From contig CAKUAV010000137.1 of assembly GCA_934636425.1 (NCBI GenBank), positions 1-8,177 on the forward strand: a DNA stretch of 8,177 nt, written 5' to 3'. Position numbers and translations under genes: made by a program. Each line of letters opens with the position of its first letter. The first letter of the stretch is position 1. Positions 1 through 5,672 of this stretch are shown here, piece by piece. Under the pieces are notes generated by a model. The model had not been told where the DNA came from, made no database searches, and saw only the letters and a program-made list of their open reading frames with translations. This DNA comes from an uncultured Clostridia bacterium. GTDB lineage: Bacteria > Bacillota > Clostridia > Christensenellales > Aristaeellaceae.

Positions 1-306
1 CGCAAGGCCGCGCGCAAACCGAGGCAAAACGCCCCGACAGAATCGCAAAGCCGCGCGCAAACCGAGGGCAAACCGCCCCGACAGAATCGCAAGACCGCGC
101 GCAAACCGAGGGCAAACCGCCCCGACAGAATCGCAAGGCCGCGCGCAAACCGAGGCAAAACGCCCCGACAGAATCGCAAAAACCGGCGCACATCGAGCGC
201 AAACCGCCCCGACAGAATCGCAAGGCCGCGCGTGAACCGAGGGCAAAGCGCCCCGACAGAATCGCAAGGCTGAGCGTGAACCGAGGGCAAAACGCATCAA
301 TAGAAC
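1..306. repeat. 43/44-bp tandem repeat array (7 units)
   Basis: Seven head-to-tail units are visible: 1-43, 44-87, 88-131, 132-174, 175-218, 219-262 and 263-306. Each starts with CGCAAG or a variant, has a core like GCAAACCGAGGGCAAA, and ends in CCCCGACAGAAT. Units 1 and 4 are identical; unit 7 is the most diverged. The period is 43 or 44, not a multiple of three, so no reading frame is conserved and I regard it as non-coding. Units abut with no unique spacers, so it is not CRISPR. The array starts before the window. Related units occur at 2106-2300 and, inverted, at 7666-7727. Confidence 0.93.
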
Positions 307-327
307 CTCAACGCCAGACACGCGCGC

Positions 328-484
328 ATTCCCGCGTCCCAATTCCGAATTCCGCATCCCCCGCCGTTCCCCCGCGCGCACAATCGCCTGTGCCGGCGCT
401 AAAACCGGCCAGACGCAGCCTTTCGCCGGCGCACAATTCACTGTCCCATGAAACGGAATATCGTTTCGACGCGTCAGCGCGGAC
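328..484. repeat. Tail module of the composite repeat, copy 1
   Basis: This stretch matches 2328-2488 in the same orientation. Shared blocks include CCAATTCCGAATTCCGCAT, TTCCCCCGCGCGCACAA, GCCTGTGCCGG, CGGAATATC and TCGCGTCAGCGCGGAC or close variants. In both places it follows the 42-44-bp array, so array plus tail form one composite element. Here it ends about 70 bp before the oxidoreductase start and may supply that gene's promoter. Confidence 0.85.
437..464 (+). promoter_or_regulatory. Weak candidate promoter inside the repeat tail
   Basis: A -35-like TTCACT (437-442) and a -10-like TATCGT (459-464) are separated by 16 bp. Each matches the sigma-A consensus at 4 of 6 positions. The other tail copy keeps the arrangement (TTCACG, 16 bp, TATCCT). 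It would start transcription about 80 bp before the oxidoreductase ATG. Nothing better lies between 484 and 555 except an isolated TTGACG at 491-496 without a good -10 partner. The assignment is tentative. Confidence 0.25.
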
Positions 485-554
485 GGCGATTTGACGGCGG
501 CCAGATTTGCCGTTTACGCGGCGCAGTCACACACCATGAAAGGAAGATCGTTTC

Positions 555-1586
555 ATGAATATCGCCATCATCGGAGGCTCCGGACACTACAATTTTGTGT
601 TCGAGGCGCTTGCAATGCGTCCCGAATTGCGGCTGTGCGCCGTCGCGCCGGCCGATGGGGACGAGGACATATCGGGATTGCTCGCCGCCTGCCGCGCGCA
701 CGGCATTGCGCCGCAGATCCACGAAAGCGCCGGCGCGCTGCTGAACGCGCATCCCGAAATCGAGCTGGCCGCGGTCAATCCGTGGTTTTCGCGCGCGGCG
801 GACGTGTCGATCGCCTGCCTGAAGCGCGGCGTTCACGTCTTTTCCGAAAAGCCGCTGGCGACGCGGCTTGACAAGCTGGACGAATTGGAGGCAGTCTGGC
901 GCGCGAGCGGCTGCGCGCTGGGCGGGATGTTCAATCTGCGCTATTGCGGCTGGTTCAAGACGGTGCGGCGGGCGATCGACGAGGGCAAGATCGGCGTGGT
1001 GCGGCAGATTCAGGGCCGCAAGAGCTACAAGCTGGGCAGCCGACCCGAGTTCTATCGCCACAGCGAGACATTCGGCGGCATCATTCCGTGGGTGGGCATA
1101 CACGCGCTCGACTGGGCGACGCAGCTCGGCGGGGCGTGCGCGCACATTGCGGCGCTGACAAACGCCGACTACAACCGCGGCCATGGCGACATGGAGATGA
1201 CGAGCGCCGTGCTGATGGCGCTTCAAAACGGCGTGATCGCCACTGTGACGGCGGATTTCCTGCGGCCGGACGGCGCGCCGCGCCACGACGACGACCGGCT
1301 GCGCGTCACCGGCACGGAGGGCATGCTGTACGCGCGCGACGCTCATGTGCTGCTGGAGGACGCGTCGGGACGGCGCGAGCTGCCCATCGAGGCGGGCGAG
1401 CAGTGCCTGCTCAATCTGATCGACGTTATTGGAACGCCCGCAGCGACCGCGCGCGCGCAGGCCGATCTCTCCGTTACCCGCACAGCGCTGCGGGCTGGCC
1501 GGCCGGCAGTGCCGGCTTCCACACCGCTTCGCGCGTTGCAACCCGACTCCGCGCCGCTTGGGGGCGGCTCGAGTCTGGACGTTTGA
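555..1586 (+). CDS. Gfo/Idh/MocA-family oxidoreductase
   Basis: The 343-aa product is a predicted cytosolic NAD(P)-dependent dehydrogenase, a family that oxidises or reduces sugars, inositols and related polyols; the substrate cannot be read from sequence. The N-terminus is a Rossmann fold: beta strand NIAIIGG followed by GGSGHYNF (residues 7-14). The family hallmark EKP is at 98-100 (VFSEKPLA), with K99 the expected catalytic lysine. GGMFNLRY (123-130) and GGIIPWVGIHALDW (174-187, with H183 and D186) match the active-site region of the C-terminal domain. The ATG follows AAAGGAAG about 10 nt upstream. It appears monocistronic and converges on the ROK kinase. An oddity is the extreme C-terminus: from about residue 322 (SerThrProLeuArg onward) the codons lie inside a dispersed repeat that is non-coding elsewhere, so the last ~22 residues look acquired and the original stop was probably lost. 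The catalytic domains look complete. Family confidence is high, specificity unknown. Confidence 0.9.
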   Translation: MNIAIIGGSGHYNFVFEALAMRPELRLCAVAPADGDEDISGLLAACRAHGIAPQIHESAGALLNAHPEIELAAVNPWFSRAADVSIACLKRGVHVFSEKPLATRLDKLDELEAVWRASGCALGGMFNLRYCGWFKTVRRAIDEGKIGVVRQIQGRKSYKLGSRPEFYRHSETFGGIIPWVGIHALDWATQLGGACAHIAALTNADYNRGHGDMEMTSAVLMALQNGVIATVTADFLRPDGAPRHDDDRLRVTGTEGMLYARDAHVLLEDASGRRELPIEAGEQCLLNLIDVIGTPAATARAQADLSVTRTALRAGRPAVPASTPLRALQPDSAPLGGGSSLDV

Positions 1587-1667
1587 GCGTGTAGGTATCA
1601 TCGCTGTACAGCCCGACCTGACCGGCCATAAATCAGAGCCGGTCAGGTCTTTCCGTGTACCCGGGTT
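1518..1667 (+). repeat. Gene-3'-end repeat module, copy A
   Basis: This copy matches the reverse complements of 2526-2672 and 2700-2852. In sense orientation the shared order is TCCACACCGCTTCGCGC, GCAACCCGACTC, GAGTCTGGACGTT, GGTAT(G/C)ATCGCT, ACAGCCCGACC, a 12-bp hairpin, then TCTTTCCGTGTACCCGGGT. Copy A overlaps the last 22 codons of the oxidoreductase gene. It points the same way as the gene it follows, as do the two copies behind the ROK gene. Confidence 0.9.
1615..1649 (+). terminator. Hairpin terminator candidate after the oxidoreductase gene
   Basis: A perfect 12-bp stem pairs GACCTGACCGGC (1615-1626) with GCCGGTCAGGTC (1638-1649) across an 11-nt loop CATAAATCAGA, followed by TTTCC. 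It starts 28 bp after the stop codon. The U-tract is short, so intrinsic termination may be weak, but position and orientation fit. The stem differs from the sister hairpins at four base pairs with every change compensated. Confidence 0.7.
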
Positions 1668-1669
1668 TT

Positions 1670-1726
1670 GCGAGCGTGGGTGCGGTGATTGGGGCGCTGG
1701 CGCTTTTTGCATGGATGGATATTTGA
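1670..1726 (+). pseudogene. Possible fragment of a membrane-protein C-terminus
   Basis: A short non-repeat stretch between two repeat elements reads ASVGAVIGALALFAWMDI and then a stop, a strongly hydrophobic helix-like segment in a surrounding otherwise made of repeats. It has no start codon with a ribosome site and runs into repeat DNA upstream. It may be the leftover 3' end of a membrane-protein gene displaced by repeat insertion, or simply chance in GC-rich DNA. I favour neither strongly. Confidence 0.15.
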
Positions 1727-1740
1727 GCCGACACATCCCC

Positions 1741-2105
1741 GCCGCGTAAAGCGCACTCTCTCACTCGACCAGCCCCTGAAGAGAGTCCAGAGAGTCGAAG
1801 ACTCTTTGGCGCAGTCTGGGGCGCGCAGCCCCAGCGTACTCCCCGCGGAAAGACTCACAAGGCCAATGCGGCTGCGCAAAGATGTACAAAGGCCGCGCCG
1901 CCAGCCCCGTTCTCCGTACCCCCGTTCCCCGCGTCCCGGTAACCCGTCGAGATCGCCATAAAGAAACGCACAATCCCGAAGTGAACCAGCCAAGGCAGAT
2001 AACCGCGCTGACACATCGAGAACGCACAAATGGCGATCTCGACCCGGCGGAACAGGAACGCAAGCTATCGCAAGCCGTCCTGTTTGGCGCTATGCGGCAA
2101 ACAGC
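1741..2105 (+). repeat. ~360-bp hairpin-rich composite unit, copy 1
   Basis: This unit matches 7728-8089 in reverse complement across its whole length, with indels. It contains four inverted repeats: AGAGTC/GACTCT (1791-1796/1800-1805, GAA loop); CTGGGGC/GCCCCAG (1816-1822/1828-1834); a long-range 14-bp pair at 1946-1959/2030-2043 (GTCGAGATCGCCAT and its complement); and a hairpin CTGTTTG/CAAACAG (2080-2086/2098-2104). The same hairpin positions recur in the inverted copy, some with different stem bases. Long open frames cross it on both strands, but they continue into tandem repeats and resemble no protein family, so I treat the unit as non-coding. Confidence 0.85.
1946..2043. repeat. 14-bp inverted repeat inside the composite unit
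   Basis: The left arm at 1946-1959 and right arm at 2030-2043 are perfect complements (GTCGAGATCGCCAT). The 70-nt interior holds two AACGCACAA words and a degenerate piece of the 42-44-bp repeat (GTGAACC...AAGGCA). The inverted copy keeps 12 bp of the arms (7793-7804 with 7878-7889) although the interior has diverged, so the arms seem to matter more than the interior. Confidence 0.8.
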
Positions 2106-2300
2106 AGGCGTGAACGAAGGCAAAACACCGCAACAGAACCGCACGGCAGGCGTGAACGGCGGCAAAACGCGTCAACAGAACCGCACGACAGGCGTGAACG
2201 AAGGCAAAACACCGCAACAGCCCCGCGAGGCCGGGCGCAAACCGAGGCAAACCGCCTCGCCAGCCCCGCAAGGCCGGACGCACGCCAAGCGTAAACCGTC
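2106..2300. repeat. 42-bp-period tandem array (same family as 1-306)
   Basis: Clear units begin with AGGCGTGAACG at 2106, 2148 and 2190. They are followed by two diverged units that resemble the first array more closely (GGGCGCAAACCGAGGCAAA near 2233, then AAGCGTAAACCG near 2287). The unit core GTGAACGAAGGCAAAACACCGCAACAGAACCGC is recognisably the repeat of 1-306 with a few substitutions and a period of 42 instead of 43/44. It links the hairpin-rich unit on its left to the tail module on its right. Confidence 0.88.
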
Positions 2301-2327
2301 CCACCAGACCCGCAGCGTCGGATGCGC

Positions 2328-2488
2328 TCATCCCCGCGCCCCAATTCCGAATTCCGCATTTCCCCCCCGTTCCCCCGCGCGCACAAACGCCTGTGCCGGA
2401 GCTATAACCGGCAGGCACTTATCGCCGCGCCGGCCAGCAATTCACGAACCTGTAAAGCGGAATATCCTTTCTTCGCGTCAGCGCGGAC
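2328..2488. repeat. Tail module of the composite repeat, copy 2
   Basis: This is the second copy of the segment at 328-484, in the same orientation. It holds an imperfect hairpin, TGCCGG and CCGGCA around AGCTATAA. It ends at GCGTCAGCGCGGAC, exactly where similarity to copy 1 also ends, which marks this as a true element boundary. Unlike copy 1 it is not followed by a gene start but by the 3' modules of the opposing ROK gene. Confidence 0.85.
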
Positions 2489-2525
2489 AAACGCCCGGCT
2501 TACGCATTTCCCCGTGTCCCCGCCG

Positions 2526-2672
2526 TCGCCCGTGTACACGGAAAGACCCGCCCGAGTCCAATTTATGCTCGGGCGGGTCGGGCTGTATAGCGATCATACC
2601 AACACGCGCCAACGTCCAGACTCGAAGCGCCCGGCGGCAGCGCTGAAGAGTCGGGTTGCGTGCGCGAAGCGG
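2526..2672 (-). repeat. Gene-3'-end repeat module, copy B
   Basis: This is a second minus-strand copy behind the ROK kinase gene, a direct repeat of copy C with hairpins 176 bp apart. It starts at CCGCTTCGCGCACGCAACCCGACTC in minus-strand sense and ends just after the hairpin at TCTTTCCGTGTACACGGG. It lies between copy C and the composite repeat tail, so the ROK transcript would meet two of these modules in series. Confidence 0.88.
2545..2579 (-). terminator. Hairpin terminator candidate, distal to the ROK gene
   Basis: A perfect 12-bp stem GACCCGCCCGAG / CTCGGGCGGGTC (2545-2556 / 2568-2579) has an 11-nt loop that reads CATAAATTGGA on the minus strand, followed by TTTCC. Stem and loop are identical to copy C and are a compensated variant of copy A. 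It would act as a back-up terminator for minus-strand transcription. It is nearly symmetrical, so it could also stop plus-strand read-through. Confidence 0.65.
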
Positions 2673-2699
2673 AGAGGAAGCCGCACTGCGGCCGCCCCG

Positions 2700-2852
2700 C
2701 AATACCCGGGTACACGGAAAGACCCGCCCGAGTCCAATTTATGCTCGGGCGGGTCGGGCTGTATAGCGATCATACCAATACGCGCCAACGTCCAGACTCG
2801 AAGCGCCCCCCAAGCGCTGAAGAGTCGGGTTGCATGCGCGAAGCGGTGTGGA
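2700..2852 (-). repeat. Gene-3'-end repeat module, copy C
   Basis: This copy begins 18 bp past the ROK stop codon with TCCACACCGCTTCGCGC on the minus strand and runs through the hairpin to TTTCCGTGTACCCGGGT. It is the copy most like A at both ends, whereas B is shorter at its 5' edge. Its adjacency to a clean stop codon shows the normal placement of the module relative to a gene; at the oxidoreductase gene the module has instead fused to the reading frame. Confidence 0.88.
2721..2755 (-). terminator. Hairpin terminator candidate after the ROK gene
   Basis: The stem GACCCGCCCGAG (2721-2732) pairs with CTCGGGCGGGTC (2744-2755) over an 11-nt loop. TTTCC follows on the minus strand, the direction of the ROK gene, whose stop codon is 116 bp upstream. 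Stem stability is high; the U-run is only three long. Confidence 0.7.
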
Positions 2853-2870
2853 TGCGGCACAGCCGCCGAC

Positions 2871-3758
2871 TCAGCGGCTGCTCTGGGCGTGGATCGCCGC
2901 CAGCGCCGCCGCGCCGCGGATGCCCGCGTCGTTGCGATGCACGGCCAGACAGGTGATTGCGGCGATTTCGTCGGCGACGTGCGGACAGACCTCCTGCAGC
3001 GCTTCGGCGAGCGTGTGCAGCAGTATGTCGCCCGAGGCGCTGATGCCGCCGCCCAGCACGAACGCTTCGGGGCGGAAGAGCATGTACAGCCCGGCGATGC
3101 CGATGGCCACCTCGTGCAGATATTTGCGGAATACGTCCATCATCTCGGAATCGCCGGCGCGCGCCGCGTCGATGATCTCCTGCGCGTTGTCGCGATTGCC
3201 CATGCGGCACAGCGCCCGCGCCGAGGCGTACATCTCGTAGCAGCCCTTCAGGCCGCAGGCGCAGGGCAGGCCGTCCGCGTGGGTGATGAAGTGGCCGATC
3301 TCGCCGCCGTTGTTGCGGTGGCCGCGCCAGGGCTTTCCGTTGATGAGCAGCGCGCCGCCCACGCCCGTGCCGAACGTGATGTAGACCACGCTGTTCAGGC
3401 CGCGGCACGCGCCGTCCCACCATTCGGCGGCCAGCTGAGTCTGCGCGTCGTTGTCCACCCACACGGGCATCTTCAGGCGGCGGTTGAGCATGGCGCACAG
3501 CGGCGCGTTCTGCCAGCCGAGATTGGTCGCCGTGACCAGATTCTGAGGCAGCACGACCCAGCCGGGCGTGCCCACGCCGATGCGCTCGATGGGGAACGGA
3601 CAATCCTCGACCATGCCGGCAATCAGCTCGACCATGCCGTCCGCGTCGTTGAGCACGGAGGGCGCGCTGGTCTTGTAGACGAGATTGTGGCCGTCCTCGA
3701 GCACGCCGAATTTGACGGATGTGCCGCCGATGTCCACACCGGCGATGTAACTGGGCAT
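2871..3758 (-). CDS. ROK-family sugar kinase (glucokinase-like)
   Basis: The 295-aa product is a predicted cytosolic ATP-dependent hexose kinase (glucose, fructose, N-acetylmannosamine or similar). The length is typical of stand-alone ROK kinases, and there is no N-terminal helix-turn-helix, so it is not a NagC/XylR-type repressor. The phosphate-1 motif DIGGTSVKFGV is at 9-19. VDNDAQ (101-106) carries the expected catalytic aspartate D104. GTGVGGALLINGK (130-142) is the second nucleotide-binding element. GGEIGH (151-156) holds sugar-binding E153 and zinc-binding H156. CACGLKGCYE (166-175) is the ROK zinc motif CxCGxxGCxE with C166, C168 and C173. VLGGGIS (234-240) is the C-terminal glycine-rich loop. 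The ATG sits 7 T residues after GAGG, a well-placed ribosome site. The gene is divergent from the isomerase and convergent with the oxidoreductase. No strong minus-strand promoter was found. The sugar specificity is not resolved. Confidence 0.95.
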   Translation of the reverse strand: MPSYIAGVDIGGTSVKFGVLEDGHNLVYKTSAPSVLNDADGMVELIAGMVEDCPFPIERIGVGTPGWVVLPQNLVTATNLGWQNAPLCAMLNRRLKMPVWVDNDAQTQLAAEWWDGACRGLNSVVYITFGTGVGGALLINGKPWRGHRNNGGEIGHFITHADGLPCACGLKGCYEMYASARALCRMGNRDNAQEIIDAARAGDSEMMDVFRKYLHEVAIGIAGLYMLFRPEAFVLGGGISASGDILLHTLAEALQEVCPHVADEIAAITCLAVHRNDAGIRGAAALAAIHAQSSR

Positions 3759-3797
3759 AAAAAAACCTCGCTTTCGTGATAACGCCGCCCATCCCGC

Positions 3798-3826
3798 TTG
3801 AGATTCGGCGCGGCGCGTGATATAAT
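3798..3826 (+). promoter_or_regulatory. Strong sigma-A-type promoter firing into the tandem array
   Basis: TTGAGA (3798-3803) and a perfect TATAAT (3821-3826) are spaced 17 bp apart, the best promoter match in the window. Transcription would start near 3833 and run rightward through the 111-151-bp array towards the isomerase gene at 4652, giving a leader of about 820 nt. A good AAAAGGAG (3857-3864) follows but has no start codon at usable distance. The site is also upstream of the divergent ROK gene. Confidence 0.75.
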
Positions 3827-3930
3827 GGAGTCGAAAACAATCGTGGAGTGCGCTTCAAAAGGAGAAACGCCGCAAGACATCGCGCTTCCCGCGGGACGCT
3901 CATGCGCCCTGCATTGTGCGGCAGAGCTTT

Positions 3931-4560
3931 GGCAGACCCGAACGCGCGGTTGAAACGCGAGCGCTGGTTTTTTGTCCCGCTTTGGAAGGACGCTGCGCGC
4001 CCCGCTCGAACGCGCGCCTTGGCCTGATGCGCCGGAACCTCGGCAGACCCGAACGCGCGGTTGAAACGTGAGCGCTGGTTTTCCGTTCCGCTTTGGCGTT
4101 GGAAGGACGCTGTGCGCCCGTCCGAACGCGCGCCCTGGCCTGATGCGCCGGAACCTCGGCAAGCCCGAAGTGCGCGGTTGAAACGCGAGCGCCGGTTTTT
4201 CGTCCCGCTTTGGCGCTGGAAGGACGCTGCGCGCTCGTCCGAACGCGCGCCCTGGCCTGATGCGCCGGAACCTCGGCAAATCCGAATCGCGCTGTTGAAA
4301 CGCGAGCGCCGGTTTTTCATACCGCCGCGCGGCGCTTGAGCCGCACGGATTCGGTTGTCGCGGCGTCGGAGAGATATTCATGCGCTCGTCCGAACGCGCG
4401 CCTTGGCCTGATGCGCCGGAACCTCGGCAGACCCGAACGCGCGGTTGAAACGCGCGCGCTGGTTTTTCATACCGCCGCGCGGCGCTTGAGTCGCACGGAT
4501 TCGGTTGTCGCGGCGTCGGAGAGATATTCATGCGCCTGTCCGAACGCGCGCCCTGCTTCG
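3931..4560 (+). repeat. 111-151-bp tandem array with exchanged inner modules
   Basis: Units run 3931-4041, 4042-4157, 4158-4274, 4275-4425 and 4426 to about 4560. Each opens with GGCAGACCCGAACGCGCGG or a variant, then GTTGAAACGCGAGCGCTGG, and closes with CGAACGCGCGCCCTGG then GATGCGCCGGAACCTC (the fifth lacks this close). The centre is one of two alternatives. Units 1-3 have CCCGCTTTGG...GGAAGGACGCTG; units 4-5 have a longer module with palindrome CGCCGCGCGGCG and a GGAGAGATATTCATG end. Lengths 111, 116, 117 and 151 do not keep one frame, and both strands are open over long stretches, so protein coding is unlikely. The array lies between the promoter at 3798 and the isomerase gene and could form a structured leader. 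Confidence 0.92.
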
Positions 4561-4655
4561 GGAGCGGGCTGTCATGGCGCTGGAAGCGTCGAGCGGCGTT
4601 CCCGCTCAGAGACTTTTTGAGACACGCTCAAAACAGAGAGGAGAATACGCTATGA
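4530..4655 (+). CDS. Possible 41-aa leader peptide overlapping the isomerase start
   Basis: An ATG at 4530 lies 8 nt after GGAG (4518-4521) and opens a 41-codon frame starting MRLSERAPCFGSG. Its TGA (4653-4655) overlaps the isomerase ATG (4652-4654) in an ATGA arrangement, as in translationally coupled genes. The start and ribosome site come from the longer inner module of the tandem array; the same module at 4366-4382 also yields an ATG with an equivalent site, but only a 22-aa frame. The peptide is Arg-rich and unlike any family I know. A regulatory leader peptide or chance are both possible. Confidence 0.3.
   Translation: MRLSERAPCFGSGLSWRWKRRAAFPLRDFLRHAQNREENTL
4615..4633 (+). promoter_or_regulatory. 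Small hairpin before the isomerase ribosome site
   Basis: TTTTGAG (4615-4621) and CTCAAAA (4627-4633) can pair over ACACG, ending 2 nt before the AGAGAGGAG ribosome-binding site. As RNA it could affect access to the site. The stem is AU-rich and modest, so this is only a candidate. Confidence 0.3.
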
Positions 4656-5431
4656 ACAAGAATCCCCTGGGCATTTCCGTCGGCATGAACACCTATCAGC
4701 TGCTGCCCGATTACGCGCGCGCCGGTTTCGAGGTGGTCGAAATCAGCCTGCCGTTCAAGCCGTTCGAGGAGCGCCGCGCCATCGCGCTGGCCGCGTTCGA
4801 GGAACTCAAGGCCGCCGGCCTGACGCTGTGGTCGTACCATCTGCCCTTCGCGCGCGAGCTGGACATCTCCGCGCTGGACGAGGAAAAGCGCGCCGCCGTC
4901 ATCAGGGAGCTGACGCAGGACATTGAGCTGGCGCGGTCGCTGGGCGCAAAGACGCTGGTCGTCCACGGCAGCAGTGAGCCGAACCCGGACGATGAGCGCG
5001 CCGCGCGCATGGAGACCTGCGCAAAGAGCCTTGAGGCGCTGCAGGCCATCGCGGGCGACATGAAGCTGGCGGTCGAGGATCTGCCGCGCACCTGCATCGG
5101 CCGCACCGGCGAGGAAATGGCCGTGCTGGGGACGCACTGCGCGGGCGTGTGCTTCGACGTAAACCACCTGCTGCGCGAGAGCCACGAGGCGTTCATGGCG
5201 CACGCGGCCAAGCTGGTCATCACGACGCATCTGTCCGACTATGACGGCGTCGACGAGCGCCACTGGCTGCCGGGCATGGGCGTCGTGCCGTGGAAGCAGA
5301 TCTACGACGGCCTGCTGGCGGTGGGCTACGCCGGCCCGTTCCTGTTCGAGCTGGGCGTCGATCCGGCCACGAAGCAGCCCTACGCGCCCGAGGCGATCAT
5401 CGCCGCCTGGAACCGCGTCATCGCGCGCTGA
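4652..5431 (+). CDS. Sugar phosphate isomerase/epimerase (AP-endonuclease-2 TIM barrel)
   Basis: The 259-aa product is a predicted cytosolic, metal-dependent isomerase or epimerase of the xylose-isomerase-like TIM-barrel superfamily, which includes IolE/IolI-like and hydroxypyruvate/tagatose-type enzymes. Strand-end motifs are in order: FEVVEISLP (26-34), LWSYHLPFA (59-67), AKTLVVHGSSEP (99-110), LAVEDLPRT (139-147), GVCFDVNH (165-172), VITTHLSDYDG (189-199), DERHWLPGMGVVPW (201-214) and GPFLFELG (228-235). Likely metal ligands are E142, D169, H193 and E233, with H172 and H204 nearby. The ATG at 4652 is chosen because GAGAGGAG precedes it with 8-nt spacing and because an upstream extension of the frame would run into repeat DNA. 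The length is normal for the family. With the kinase and oxidoreductase close by, a role in sugar or polyol breakdown is reasonable. Exact substrate unknown. Confidence 0.92.
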   Translation: MNKNPLGISVGMNTYQLLPDYARAGFEVVEISLPFKPFEERRAIALAAFEELKAAGLTLWSYHLPFARELDISALDEEKRAAVIRELTQDIELARSLGAKTLVVHGSSEPNPDDERAARMETCAKSLEALQAIAGDMKLAVEDLPRTCIGRTGEEMAVLGTHCAGVCFDVNHLLRESHEAFMAHAAKLVITTHLSDYDGVDERHWLPGMGVVPWKQIYDGLLAVGYAGPFLFELGVDPATKQPYAPEAIIAAWNRVIAR

Positions 5432-5477
5432 CGGCCACTGTTCCCTGTTATTATACCCGCTTTTCGCGCCTGTGTCA

Positions 5478-5506
5478 AATCCCCCGTGTGTTTTGCGCGG
5501 GGGATT
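5478..5506 (+). terminator. Hairpin terminator candidate after the isomerase gene
   Basis: AATCCCCCG (5478-5486) pairs perfectly with CGGGGGATT (5498-5506) over an 11-nt T-rich loop, 46 bp past the stop codon. The sequence after the stem is AACGCG on +, so a U-tract is lacking; on - the stem is followed by TGACAC, also poor. Its position suggests transcript-end formation or RNA stabilisation. Confidence 0.55.
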
Positions 5507-5672
5507 AACGCGAAGAGCGAGGCGATGAAGGGGCGCTCGATGGGGGAGCGCGAATTTGCCGCGCCGCGCTCATGTCGGAAATATTTCGCGCAGATTTCAT
5601 ACTGCCGGAAAGGCAGGCGCGCGCAAAAGCTGTATAATGAGTCTGTGCGTTCCGCGCGCAAAAAAATGCTCT

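Noticed and set aside
1..306. CRISPR-like periodic repeats
   Set aside because: Units abut with no unique spacers, diverge from one another, and no Cas gene is present.
474..1736. 420-aa open frame on - opposite the oxidoreductase
   Set aside because: It is an antisense shadow in GC-rich DNA; the + frame shows clear family motifs and the - frame shows only Arg/Ala-rich sequence.
1882..2646. 254-aa open frame on +
   Set aside because: It crosses the composite unit, the 42-bp array, the tail and a terminator module; the composition is that of translated repeats, and no ribosome site is seen.
1518..2852. Inverted-repeat transposon bounded by modules A and B/C
   Set aside because: The modules follow gene ends in the sense direction, an extra copy lies outside the supposed element, and there is no transposase or target duplication.
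4061..4339. 92-aa repeat protein on + (LKRERWF...WPDAPEPRQ units)
   Set aside because: Only two to three units keep frame because of 117-bp spacing; units of 111, 116 and 151 bp break it, and there is no ribosome site at its start.
2770..4531. Long minus-strand frames (516 and 302 aa) across the ROK gene and the tandem array
   Set aside because: They overlap the true ROK frame out of register and translate repeats; the repeat lengths do not conserve a frame.
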